Part shown: piece by piece, positions 17,727 through 25,711 of the stretch
Numbering within the stretch: the stretch's first letter is position 1
How the letters are laid out: each line of letters starts with the position of its first letter
From: Nocardioides sp. Root190
GTDB lineage: Bacteria; Actinomycetota; Actinomycetes; Propionibacteriales; Nocardioidaceae
Direction of reading: 5' to 3'
NCBI RefSeq assembly: GCF_001428565.1
Contig: NZ_LMIA01000012.1
Location: 1-64,000 of the forward strand
Length of the DNA stretch: 64,000 bases
Notes under the pieces: generated by a model
Told to the model about the DNA's origin: nothing
The model's database searches: none
The model's input: the letters and a program-made list of their open reading frames with translations, nothing else
Position numbers and translations under genes: made by a program

Positions 17727-18814
17727 GCGAGCAGGCCACTCCGACCGGTGGGGGCAGCCTGGTCGGACCGGTCGAGATCGTGGGAACCGGCCTGATCGGG
17801 ACCTCGATCGCGCTCGCCTGTCGGCGCGCGGGCCTCGAGGTCCTGCTCACCGACACCTCGCCCGACCACGTCCGCACGGCCACCGGGCTCGGTGCGGGTC
17901 GTCCGCGCGCGGCCGGCGACGTGCCGCAGGTGGTCGTGGTCGCCGTACCCCCGGACGCGCTGGGCTCCGCGGTCGGTGCCGCCCTCGACGCCGCAGGTCC
18001 CGAGACCGTCGTGACCGACGTCGGCAGCGTGAAGGCGGCTCCGCTGGCTGCGGTCCAGGGCCACCCGGCGCTGAGTCGGTACGTCGGGAGCCACCCGATG
18101 GCCGGGACGGAGCACTCGGGTCCGCTCTCGGCGAGCGCAGCCCTGTTCGACGGCCGCCCCTGGGCAGTCACGCCCGGTCCCTCGTCGACCCCGTCGGCCG
18201 TGCGCCAGGTCGAGGCGCTGGTGCTGCTCTGTGGCGCGGTCCCGGTCCACCTGAGCCCGAGTGAGCACGACCGGGCCGTCGCCCGGACCTCGCACGTCCC
18301 CCACCTGATGGCCTCCCTGGTCGCTGGCACCCTCGCGGGCGCCCCCGCCGAGCACCTCGCGCTCTCCGGCACCGGCGTGCGTGACGTGACCCGGGTCGCG
18401 GGCGGGGACCCCCGTCTCTACAGCCAGATCATCGGCGGCAACGCCACGGCGGTCGCCAACCTGCTCGCCGAGGTGCGTGACCGGCTGGACCTGGTCCTGG
18501 AGGCCGTCGCCGGCGGTGACCGGGCGGGCCTCGAGTCGCTGCTGGGCTTCGGCCAGGCCGGGACCCGGGTGATCCCGGGCAAGCACGGCGTGGCCCCGCA
18601 GCCCATGGCGGCGGTCCGGGTCGCCGTCCCCGACCATCCGGGCGAGCTCGCCCGGCTCTTCGCCGATGCCGGCGCGAGCGGCGTCAACATCGAGGACGTC
18701 CGGATCGACCACGACCCGGGCCGACCGGTCGGGCTGGTCGAGCTGGACGTCGTCGCGGTCCGTGCCGACGAGCTCCGGGCGGCGCTGGAGTCGAAGGGCT
18801 GGACGGTTCCCTGA
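17723..18814 (+). CDS. tyrA: Prephenate dehydrogenase
   Basis: 363 aa from GTG 17723. It oxidatively decarboxylates prephenate to 4-hydroxyphenylpyruvate in tyrosine synthesis. The Rossmann motif is IVGTGLIGTSIALACRRAG (about residues 18-36), the catalytic His is in GSHPMAGTEHSGP, and the C-terminal part (from about residue 290: VRVAVPDHPGELARLFADAG) is an ACT domain that probably gives tyrosine feedback control. Cyclohexadienyl (arogenate) activity cannot be excluded. It is in the operon with the pseudouridine synthase. Confidence 0.93.
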   Translation: MSEQATPTGGGSLVGPVEIVGTGLIGTSIALACRRAGLEVLLTDTSPDHVRTATGLGAGRPRAAGDVPQVVVVAVPPDALGSAVGAALDAAGPETVVTDVGSVKAAPLAAVQGHPALSRYVGSHPMAGTEHSGPLSASAALFDGRPWAVTPGPSSTPSAVRQVEALVLLCGAVPVHLSPSEHDRAVARTSHVPHLMASLVAGTLAGAPAEHLALSGTGVRDVTRVAGGDPRLYSQIIGGNATAVANLLAEVRDRLDLVLEAVAGGDRAGLESLLGFGQAGTRVIPGKHGVAPQPMAAVRVAVPDHPGELARLFADAGASGVNIEDVRIDHDPGRPVGLVELDVVAVRADELRAALESKGWTVP

Positions 18815-18839
18815 GCCGGTCACCGGTAGTCTGCGGGCC

Positions 18840-19505
18840 GTGAACGTGCCGAAGAGTGTCGTGGTTGCCGTTGACGGGACGTCCGGATCGGGCAAGTCGA
18901 GCACGTGCCGTGCGGTCGCCGACCGCGTCGGTCTGCGCTACCTCGACACCGGTGCGCAGTACCGCGCGATGACGTGGTGGATGCTCGCTGCCGGCGTCGA
19001 CGTCCACGATCCTGCTGCCGTCGCGGCACGGGCCGGGGAGCCGGTCCTGGTGTCCGGCACGGATCCTCTGGGGCCGACGATCACCGTCGACGGTCGCGAC
19101 GTGTCGGTCGAGATCCGCAGCGACGAGGTCAACGGCGCGGTCTCGCCGGTCAGCACGGTCCCTGAGGTGCGTTCCCGCCTGGTCGCCCTGCAGCGTGAGC
19201 TGGTCGGCGCCGGCGGCATCGTCGTCGAGGGCCGCGACATCGGCTCCGTGGTGTGGCCCGAGGCCGAGGTCAAGATCTACCTGACGGCCGACCCCGCGGC
19301 ACGTGCCGCGCGCCGGGCCCTCGAGAACGACACCTCCGACGTCGCCGCCACGCAGGAGTCCCTCCTGGCCCGCGACAAGATCGACTCCGGCCGGGCGGTG
19401 GCCCCGCTGACCATGGCCGACGGCGCCGTCCACATCGACTCCACGGACCTGACCCTCGACGAGGTCGTCGAGCTGGTGGTGGGCCTGGTGATGGAGCGCG
19501 AGTGA
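18840..19505 (+). CDS. cmk: Cytidylate kinase
   Basis: 221 aa from GTG 18840. It phosphorylates CMP and dCMP. Walker A VDGTSGSGKSSTCRAVADR, the YLDTGAQYRAMT substrate segment, the VVEGRDIGSVVWPEA motif and the LID region RDKIDSGRAVAPL are all present. TAGTCT at 18827-18832 is followed by 7 bases and the GTG, the leaderless pattern, so a promoter probably lies in the 25-base gap after tyrA. It overlaps the acyltransferase gene by 4 bases. Confidence 0.96.
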   Translation: MNVPKSVVVAVDGTSGSGKSSTCRAVADRVGLRYLDTGAQYRAMTWWMLAAGVDVHDPAAVAARAGEPVLVSGTDPLGPTITVDGRDVSVEIRSDEVNGAVSPVSTVPEVRSRLVALQRELVGAGGIVVEGRDIGSVVWPEAEVKIYLTADPAARAARRALENDTSDVAATQESLLARDKIDSGRAVAPLTMADGAVHIDSTDLTLDEVVELVVGLVMERE

Positions 19506-20218
19506 GCGCCCATCGCGAGTCGCCGCGCAGCGACACCGTGCGGCCTCCCGCCCGGTGGCTGCTGCGCGGTGCCCGACCGACGGCCCGTTGGCTCATCCAG
19601 CGGCGCTGGGACGTCCACGTGCACCATCGCGAGAGGTTCCCCGCGACCGGACCGGTCGTGGTGGCCGGCAACCACGTCGGTTTCATCGACGGCCCGCTGA
19701 TGGCGATCTTCGCTCCGCGGCCGGTGCACGCGCTGACCAAGGAGGAGATGTTCCGCGGCGGGCTCGGCTGGTTCCTCAGGCGGGCCGGGCAGGTGCCGTT
19801 GGACCGGTTCCACACCGACCCGCGTGCGGTCCGCACGGCCCTCCACGTGCTGCGCGAGGGCAACCCGGTGGGTGTGTTCCCCGAGGGCACCCGCGGACCG
19901 GGGGACCTCGAGGAGTTCCACACCGGAGCGGCCTATCTCGCGCTCGTGACCGGCGCCCCCGTCGTACCCCTGACCTTCATCGGGAGCCGCGAACCGGGTG
20001 GTTCGAGCAGCTCGCTCCCGGCCAAGGGGCAGCGCATCGATGTGGTGGTCGGCAAGGCGATGTCCGTCGATGCTGTGTCCTGGCCCCGGACGCGAGACAA
20101 TGTTCGTCTGATGTCGGCTGCCCTCCAGGCGCACATGCGCAGTGGGCTGGCCGATGCCCTGGACGAGACGGGGCGGAGCCTGCCCGGCCCGCTCCCGCAA
20201 GGAGACACAGATGAGTGA
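19502..20218 (+). CDS. 1-acyl-sn-glycerol-3-phosphate acyltransferase (PlsC-type)
   Basis: 238 aa from GTG 19502. The acyltransferase HX4D motif is NHVGFIDG (about residue 55), with KEEMFRGGLGWFLRRAGQVP and the VFPEGTRGPG motif III. It probably acylates lysophosphatidic acid at the cytoplasmic membrane in phospholipid synthesis. A hydrophobic TGPVVVAGN strand is present, but there is no obvious full transmembrane helix, so it may be a peripheral protein. Placed between cmk and der, a recurrent actinobacterial arrangement. Overlaps der by 8 bases. Confidence 0.9.
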   Translation: MSAHRESPRSDTVRPPARWLLRGARPTARWLIQRRWDVHVHHRERFPATGPVVVAGNHVGFIDGPLMAIFAPRPVHALTKEEMFRGGLGWFLRRAGQVPLDRFHTDPRAVRTALHVLREGNPVGVFPEGTRGPGDLEEFHTGAAYLALVTGAPVVPLTFIGSREPGGSSSSLPAKGQRIDVVVGKAMSVDAVSWPRTRDNVRLMSAALQAHMRSGLADALDETGRSLPGPLPQGDTDE

Positions 20219-21533
20219 CGTTCCCGTGGTGGCCGTCGTCGGCCGCCCGAACGTCGGCAAGTCGACGCTGGTAAACCGTATCCTCGGCCGCCGCGAGGCA
20301 GTCGTGGAGGACGTTCCCGGTGTGACCCGGGACCGCGTGTCCTACGACGCCGAGTGGAGCGGACGGGCGTTCACCGTCGTCGACACCGGCGGCTGGGACC
20401 CCGACGCCCGCGGCCTGGCCGAGCGGATCAAGGAACAGGCGGAGATCGCCGTCAGCCTGGCCGATGCCGTGCTGTTCGTCGTCGACGCCACGATCGGGAT
20501 CACCGACGCAGACGAAGCCGTGGTGCGCGTCCTGCGCAAGTCCGGCAAGAACGTCGTCCTCGCCGCCAACAAGGTCGACGACGAGCGGGCGGAGGCCCAG
20601 GCGTTCGGCCTGTGGAACCTCGGTCTCGGCGAGCCGCACATGGTCTCGGCGCTGCACGGTCGAGGCTCGGGCGACATGCTCGACGCCATCCTGGCCGTCC
20701 TGCCGGACGCCCCCGAGCACAGCCCGACCGAGGTCGGCGGCCCGCGACGGATCGCCATCGTCGGACGCCCCAACGTCGGCAAGTCCTCGCTGCTCAACCA
20801 GCTCGCCGGTGAGAACCGGGTCGTCGTCGACAACGTCGCCGGCACGACCGTCGACCCCGTCGACGAGCTGGTCGACCTCGGTGGCGAGACCTGGCGCTTC
20901 ATCGACACCGCGGGCATCCGCAAGCGGGTCAAGGAGGCCTCGGGCCACGAGTACTACGCCTGGCTGCGCACCTCGACCGCCATCGAGCGGGCCGAGGTCT
21001 GCGTGCTGGTCCTCGCCGGCAACGAGTCGGTCGCCGAGCAGGACATCCGGATCCTGCAGGAGGTCCGCGAGGCGGGCAAGGCCCTGGTCATCGCGTTCAA
21101 CAAGTGGGACCTCGTCGACGCCGAGCGTCGCTACTACCTCGACCGCGAGATCGAGCGCGACCTGGTGCAGGTGCAGTGGGCGCCGCGGATCAACATCACC
21201 GCGAAGACCGGCTGGCACATCGACCGGATCGTCCCGGCGCTGAACCGGGCCATCGAGGGCTGGGAGACCCGGATCTCGACCGGCTCCTTCAACGCCTTCC
21301 TCGGCCGCATCGTCGCCGAGCACCCGCACCCCGTGCGCGGTGGCAAGCAGCCGCGCATCCTGTTCGGCAGCCAGGTGCAGAGTGCGCCGCCGGTGTTCAA
21401 GCTGTTCACCACCGGCAAGCTCGACGCGGGCTACGAGCGGTTCATCGAGCGTCGTCTGCGCGAGGAGTTCGGGTTCGTCGGTACGCCGATCGAGATCAAG
21501 GTCCAGCCGCGGGAGAAGCGCGGGCGGAAGTAG
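20211..21533 (+). CDS. der: Ribosome biogenesis GTPase Der (EngA)
   Basis: 440 aa from ATG 20211, with AAGGAG 8 bases upstream. It has two tandem G domains: VVGRPNVGKSTLVN near the start (residues 8-21) and IVGRPNVGKSSLLN (about residues 180-193), each with its own NKxD motif (ANKVDDE, FNKWDLVD). The C-terminal KH-like domain ends in basic VQPREKRGRK. Der is needed for 50S subunit assembly. It is the last gene of this operon; a hairpin follows 6 bases after the stop. Confidence 0.97.
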   Translation: MSDVPVVAVVGRPNVGKSTLVNRILGRREAVVEDVPGVTRDRVSYDAEWSGRAFTVVDTGGWDPDARGLAERIKEQAEIAVSLADAVLFVVDATIGITDADEAVVRVLRKSGKNVVLAANKVDDERAEAQAFGLWNLGLGEPHMVSALHGRGSGDMLDAILAVLPDAPEHSPTEVGGPRRIAIVGRPNVGKSSLLNQLAGENRVVVDNVAGTTVDPVDELVDLGGETWRFIDTAGIRKRVKEASGHEYYAWLRTSTAIERAEVCVLVLAGNESVAEQDIRILQEVREAGKALVIAFNKWDLVDAERRYYLDREIERDLVQVQWAPRINITAKTGWHIDRIVPALNRAIEGWETRISTGSFNAFLGRIVAEHPHPVRGGKQPRILFGSQVQSAPPVFKLFTTGKLDAGYERFIERRLREEFGFVGTPIEIKVQPREKRGRK

Positions 21534-21539
21534 GCGGAG

Positions 21540-21569
21540 TTGTTGCGGTTTGGTCCCAAACCGCAACAA
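21540..21569 (+). terminator. Hairpin after der
   Basis: A perfect 14-bp inverted repeat (21540-21553 against 21556-21569) closes directly behind der. It lacks a T-run, as is common for actinobacterial terminators. It separates the housekeeping block from the SOS genes. Confidence 0.6.
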
Positions 21570-21640
21570 TTCGGGGCCTGGAGCTGCGGTTCCTGCCCAA
21601 TCGGTGACTCGACGAGCCCTGCCAACGGGTGGACGTGGTC

Positions 21641-21675
21641 TTGCATCGTTCGAACATGTGTTCGATCATGGTGGG
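21641..21675 (+). promoter_or_regulatory. imuA promoter with LexA (SOS) box
   Basis: TCGAACATGTGTTCGA at 21650-21665 is a full match to the Gram-positive LexA consensus CGAACRNRYGTTYG. It lies between a -35-like TTGCAT (21641-21646) and a -10-like GATCAT (21664-21669) spaced by 17 bases. The GTG start of imuA follows the -10 by 6 bases, so the message is probably leaderless and LexA would block the promoter directly. Confidence 0.85.
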
Positions 21676-22290
21676 GTGAGTGTTCGCCCCCTCGAGATGC
21701 CCGAGCCGGCCGACCCGCGTGCGGTCCTCGACCAGCTCCGCGGGCGGATCCAGGCGCTCCAGGGCGGACCGACCCGGATGCTCGTGCCGACCTTGCCGAT
21801 GTTCGAGCCACTCGTGCAGCTGCGCACCGGGGGCGTGTACGCCGTGGACTCGTCCAGCCTCGGCATGGGCCTGGCTGCAGGCGCCTCCCGGTCGGGGGAG
21901 TGGGTCGGGTTCGCGGGGTGGGACGACTTCGGGGTCGAGGCGGCTCACCAGTGGGGGATCGACCTGTCCCGCACGGTGCTGGTGCCTGCTCCGGGTGAGC
22001 ACTGGCTCGAGGTGACCGCGGCGCTCGTCGACGTCCTCAAGGTGGTCGTGCTCCGCCCGCCCGGTCCGGTGGATGCGAAGTCGGCGAGCATCATCGATGC
22101 CCGGCTGCGGGCGCGATCGGGTGTGCTGGTCGTCCAGGGGGAGTGGCCGCGATGCGAGCTGCGCCTCACCGCCGAGCAGACCACCTGGAGCGGCATCGGT
22201 GACGGACGTGGCCGGCTGCGCGAGCGGCAGGTCGCGATGGTGGCCCGCGGCTCCGGGGGTGCGCCGAGGCGCGCCGTCGTGGTGCTGTGA
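21676..22290 (+). CDS. imuA: ImuA-like SOS mutagenesis protein
   Basis: 204 aa from GTG 21676. It has the general layout of actinobacterial ImuA' proteins: a RecA-like core without a clear Walker A (LVPTLPMFEPLVQLRTGGVYAV at the position of the strand and loop, given here as LVPTLPMFEPLVQLR then TGGVYAV), a VLRPPGPVDA segment, and a basic C-terminus (REVAM-like RERQVAMVARGSGG). ImuA' and ImuB work with DnaE2 in damage-induced translesion synthesis. The call rests mainly on position: directly under a LexA box and immediately before imuB. Sequence similarity in this family is low, so identity is good but not certain. Confidence 0.78.
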   Translation: MSVRPLEMPEPADPRAVLDQLRGRIQALQGGPTRMLVPTLPMFEPLVQLRTGGVYAVDSSSLGMGLAAGASRSGEWVGFAGWDDFGVEAAHQWGIDLSRTVLVPAPGEHWLEVTAALVDVLKVVVLRPPGPVDAKSASIIDARLRARSGVLVVQGEWPRCELRLTAEQTTWSGIGDGRGRLRERQVAMVARGSGGAPRRAVVVL

Positions 22291-22345
22291 TGTGCCCGTG
22301 GCCTGATGTGCCCGGTGACCTGATGTGCCCGGTGGCCTGATGCGC
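22288..22345 (+). repeat. Tandem 16-17 bp repeat at the imuA-imuB junction
   Basis: Three head-to-tail units start at 22288, 22304 and 22321; the consensus is TGATGTGCCCGGTGGCC, with unit 1 one base shorter and unit 2 with one substitution. A fourth partial unit starts at 22338 and contains the imuB ATG. Unit 1 begins with the imuA stop. Every unit carries GTG and TGATG start/stop elements. Confidence 0.9.
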
Positions 22346-23959
22346 ACGATGGTCCTGTGGTGCCCCGACTGGTCGGTGACCGCGGGTCTGCTGGAGCTGG
22401 CCGACGAGCAGGGCGACTCGCCCGTGACCGTGGCGGCGCCGGCCGTCGTACTCGCCAACAACAAGGTGGTCGTCTGCAACACCGCCGCCCGTTCCGAGGG
22501 GGTACGGCGTGGTCAGCGTCGCCGCGACGCCCAGGCGCGCTGTCCGGAGGTGGTGCTGCTGAGTGCCAATCCGGCTCGTGACGCCCGCTGGTTCGAACCG
22601 GTCCTCTCGGCCGTCGAGGAGGTGCGCCCCGGGGTGGCTCCGTTGCGGCCGGGGATGCTGGCGGTGCCTGCGCCCGGGCGCTACTTCGCGCGGGCCGGCC
22701 TCAGCGGGGAGGAGGCGGCAGCAGCGGTCCTGGCCGAGCACCTCGTCGGTGCCGGTGTGTGGGACTGCCGGTTCGGGTCGGCCGACGACCTCTACACCGC
22801 CGAGCGCGCGGCGCGCCTGGCCACGGCGCAGGCGTGCACGGTCGTGCCGGTCGGCGGTTCGGCGCTCTTCCTGCGCGGGCTCCCGGTCACGGTGCTCGCT
22901 GACGACGGGCCCGAGGGTGCCGAGCTGGCGGACCTGCTGCGCCGGCTGGGGCTGGTGCTCCTCGGCGACTTTGCTGCCCTCTCGGGTGCCTCGGTCAGCA
23001 ACCGCTTCGGCAGCTACGGCATGGACGTGTGGCGTCGTGTGCACGGCGAGGAGGTCTCCCGGCTCGCCTCCCGGACCCCGCCCCCCGAGCTGGCGTGCGA
23101 GATCTCCTTCGAACCGCCCCTGGAATCTGCCGAGGCGGTCACCTTCAGTGTGCGCACCACCGCGGAACGGTTCATCGCCGGGCTCGCGGACCGGCAGCTG
23201 GTCGCCACCGGAGTCCGGGTCGAGGCGGAGTTCGAGGACATCGGCCACGGTGGGGGTGTTTCGGCCCGCACCTGGCTGCACCCGCGCTGCTTCACCTCCC
23301 GCGACCTGGTGGATCGCGTGCACTGGCAGCTGCAGGCAGGCATGGCGACCTCTGGCCTGCGCAGCCGCAAGACGACGGGGGAGCGGATCGACGCGCCGGT
23401 CACCCTCGTCCGCTTCCTGCCCGACACGGTGGAGCCGGCCGGTGACCATGCCGACGGCCTGTGGGGTGGTGGCGCCGACGACCAGGTCGTCCGCGGTGTC
23501 GCACGGGTCCAGGCCGTGGTCGGGTACGACGCCGTCCGGGTCCCGGTGCGTCAGGGCGGCCGGAGCGCAGCCGACCGACAGACACTGGTCCCGTGGGGCG
23601 AGCGTCCCGTCGGGCTGCGCCCGGTCGATCGGCCGTGGCCCGGGCAGATCCCGGGACCCGCGCCGAGCCGGGTCTTCGCCGAGGGCCGGGAGGCCGAGGT
23701 CGTCGACGAGGCGGGCGTCGCCGTCGCGATCACCGCGCGGGGCGTGGTCACCGGAGCGCCGTGGCGCTTCCGGGTCGGCCAGCGTTGGCAGCCCGTCGGA
23801 TCCTGGGCAGGTCCCTGGCCGGTCGACGAGTCCTGGTGGCTGGGGGCAGGGGCGGGTGGACGCTCGGCGCGCTTCCAGGTCGTCGGGGTCGACGGCAGGG
23901 CCTGGCTGCTGCGCTGGACGTCGCCGGGGAGCTGGGCGGCGGAGGCGGCGTACGACTGA
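22340..23959 (+). CDS. imuB: ImuB, inactive Y-family polymerase-like protein
   Basis: 539 aa from ATG 22340 (MRTMVLWCPDWSV). It follows the Y-family polymerase fold (palm, fingers, little finger), but the catalytic acidic residues are missing: the DxD-like position reads WCPDWSV and the later SxDE region reads SAVEEV. That is typical of ImuB, which acts as a beta-clamp and DnaE2 adaptor. A QxxLF-type clamp motif is not obvious by eye, though RQLVATGVRVEAEF and the C-terminal domain are in place. It starts 49 bases after imuA, in the region with the tandem repeat. The last 120 residues are Gly/Trp-rich. Confidence 0.88.
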   Translation: MRTMVLWCPDWSVTAGLLELADEQGDSPVTVAAPAVVLANNKVVVCNTAARSEGVRRGQRRRDAQARCPEVVLLSANPARDARWFEPVLSAVEEVRPGVAPLRPGMLAVPAPGRYFARAGLSGEEAAAAVLAEHLVGAGVWDCRFGSADDLYTAERAARLATAQACTVVPVGGSALFLRGLPVTVLADDGPEGAELADLLRRLGLVLLGDFAALSGASVSNRFGSYGMDVWRRVHGEEVSRLASRTPPPELACEISFEPPLESAEAVTFSVRTTAERFIAGLADRQLVATGVRVEAEFEDIGHGGGVSARTWLHPRCFTSRDLVDRVHWQLQAGMATSGLRSRKTTGERIDAPVTLVRFLPDTVEPAGDHADGLWGGGADDQVVRGVARVQAVVGYDAVRVPVRQGGRSAADRQTLVPWGERPVGLRPVDRPWPGQIPGPAPSRVFAEGREAEVVDEAGVAVAITARGVVTGAPWRFRVGQRWQPVGSWAGPWPVDESWWLGAGAGGRSARFQVVGVDGRAWLLRWTSPGSWAAEAAYD

Positions 23960-23969
23960 ACCGGTCGGC

Positions 23970-25265
23970 TCAGAGGTACTGACCCGCCGTCTGCCGCTCC
24001 GGACGCCACGGTCCCGTGCGCGCCTGCGCGACCAGCGCCTCGGTGGTGACCTGGTCCATCGTCTCCAGCACCGTCGCGCGCACCAGCTCCTTGAGGTCGG
24101 CGCCCGTCGCCCCGTCCGTGGCACGGGCCACCGCCTCCAGGTCGAGCGGGGCCTCGCACCAGGCGAGATAGCGCTGCAGGATCGAGACCCGGCCCTCGAG
24201 GCGGGGCGCCTCCATCTTGATGACGGTGTCGAAGCGGGAGGAGCGGCGCGCTGCCTTGTCGATCTTGCGGTGGTCGTTGGTCGAGGCGATCACCACGACG
24301 CCGCTGCGGTCGGCCAGGCCACCGTCCATCACGTTGAGGAACTCGCGCAGCCGGTGCGGGTTGGTCTGACCGCGCTCGCCGGCGATCAGGTCGAGGTCGT
24401 CCATCAGGATCAGGCAGGGTGACAGGTCCGCGGCGAGGTCGAACAGCTCGGTCATGTAGTTCTCGGTGACCTGGGTGCCGGGGATCAGCACGGTCGTGCG
24501 CCCGCTCAGCTCGTGGGCGACCACGGTGCCGAGCTGGGTCTTGCCGGTGCCCGGGGGACCGACGAGCAGGAGACCGGTGCTCGTGCCCAGGCCCCGCGAC
24601 GTCAGGTCGTCGGCCAGGTCGAGCACCCGGTGCACCCGGTGATCGATCGTGTGCCACACCGAGTCGTCCAGCTTGAGCAGGTCACGCGACGCAGCCGGCG
24701 CGGCCCACCGCTTCAGCACGAGACCGGCGTTGTTGGCGGTGACCCGGTAGGCGCCGCGCCAGTACGGCGACTCGGACGTGCGGCAGGTGCGCAGGAAGGT
24801 GTCGAACTGGTCCTGGAGGTCGAAGCCGTCCTCGGCACGCCCCATCAGCTCCACGTCGGTGCCCCACTTGTCCGGGACGATGCGCAGGACGAGGGGAGCC
24901 TCCCCGAGCGTCCCGGCGGGCAGCAGCGCGGTCGCCGAGGAGAACGCCCGCACGTCACCGACCGCGCCGGGGATGGTGTGGGTCCGGGCCGGCAGGCGGG
25001 GATCCGCCCCGACGAGGTCGAGGCTCCAGCGCGTCTGGGCGTCGTACAGCCAGCGACCGACGGCGTGGGTGACCGGAGTGTCCGGGCACTCGCTCAGCAC
25101 GACCAGCTCGGTGGCCTCGACGCCGAGTGCGGCGGCGGCGTACTCGTAGCCGGTGGGCGTGGTCGGAGCGCGCCGTGCGAACTCCCGGTCGATGGTGTCG
25201 GCCAGCAGTCGGAGGGCAGCGTGGGGCGCCTCCATGTGGAGGTCGAATGCGTCGATGTCGGTCAT
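23970..25265 (-). CDS. AAA+ ATPase (FtsH/BCS1-like core) with unknown N-terminal domain
   Basis: 431 aa from ATG 25265, with AAGGTGG upstream. The C-terminal half is a AAA+ module: Walker A GPPGTGKT, Walker B LILMDDLDLI, sensor 1 VIASTNDHRK, and an Arg finger region RRSSRFDTV followed by a lid domain with TDGATGADLKELVRATV. The N-terminal 200 residues match no domain I know; they are mixed alpha/beta with a SPYWRGAYRVTANNAGLVLK segment. It has no gene partner here: its 3' end faces imuB 10 bases away and the 5' side holds a pseudogene. It is probably a remodelling ATPase; substrate unknown. Confidence 0.82.
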   Translation of the reverse strand: MTDIDAFDLHMEAPHAALRLLADTIDREFARRAPTTPTGYEYAAAALGVEATELVVLSECPDTPVTHAVGRWLYDAQTRWSLDLVGADPRLPARTHTIPGAVGDVRAFSSATALLPAGTLGEAPLVLRIVPDKWGTDVELMGRAEDGFDLQDQFDTFLRTCRTSESPYWRGAYRVTANNAGLVLKRWAAPAASRDLLKLDDSVWHTIDHRVHRVLDLADDLTSRGLGTSTGLLLVGPPGTGKTQLGTVVAHELSGRTTVLIPGTQVTENYMTELFDLAADLSPCLILMDDLDLIAGERGQTNPHRLREFLNVMDGGLADRSGVVVIASTNDHRKIDKAARRSSRFDTVIKMEAPRLEGRVSILQRYLAWCEAPLDLEAVARATDGATGADLKELVRATVLETMDQVTTEALVAQARTGPWRPERQTAGQYL

Positions 25266-25341
25266 GGTCACCACCTTCGAGGGAGTCGGGTCGGATCGGG
25301 CACAGTTGGACAGTGTGCGCTCGCCCGACCGGTCGACGCCA

Positions 25342-25711
25342 ATGGTTATCCAGGGGTCCGACATGAAGTCCGACATGAAGTCCGGCATGAAGTCCGGCAT
25401 GAAGCTCGACATGAAGAAGAGCTCGACGCCTACCGTGCGCGTTGCGGTGAGTTCCGGGTCCTCGACCTCGCGCCGCAGGGCTACCTGATGGTCGACGGAC
25501 AGGGCGACCCGAACACGTCACCGGCCTACGCCGAGGCGATCTCCGCCCTCTACCCGGTGGCCTACGGGCTGAAGTTCGCTTCGAGACGCTGGCTGAGGCT
25601 CGCGATGGCGGTCGCCACCACGAGATCTACCTGAGTGATGCCCGCCGGGTGGAGCCGGCCAGGCTGCGCACGATCCTGCGGCAGCCCGTGGTGCCGACTA
25701 CCAGGTCCTGA
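25342..25711 (+). pseudogene. Degenerate GyrI-like small-molecule-binding protein
   Basis: The stretch reads in two frames. After five 12-bp repeats, ELDAYRARCGEF and VLDLAPQGYLMVDGQGDPNT (25419 on) match the N-terminal half of GyrI-like (DUF/SOUL-type small-molecule-binding) proteins, continuing as AYAEAISALYPVAYGLKFAS. From about 25616 a different frame gives HHEIYLSDARRVEPARLRTI, the end of the same family. About 100 middle residues are missing and the frames differ by 2. At the 5' side the repeat is in a third frame, so one base is also missing near 25418. The 3' end overlaps the serA stop. No intact product is possible. Confidence 0.75.
25356..25415 (+). repeat. Five 12-bp tandem repeats
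   Basis: Five consecutive units at 25356, 25368, 25380, 25392 and 25404, of the form GTCCGACATGAA (two exact), GTCCGGCATGAA (two exact) and GCTCGACATGAA. Each carries ATGAAG, so in one frame it encodes a repeated Met-Lys-Ser-Gly/Asp. It lies at the 5' end of the GyrI-like pseudogene. Confidence 0.95.

Noticed and set aside
22340..23959. imuB as an active DNA polymerase IV (dinB)
   Set aside because: The Y-family catalytic acidic residues are not in place, and the gene is paired with imuA and a LexA box, as expected for ImuB.
25356..25415. 12-bp repeats as a CRISPR array
   Set aside because: The units are contiguous with no spacers, and no cas genes lie near. They are simple tandem repeats in a pseudogene.
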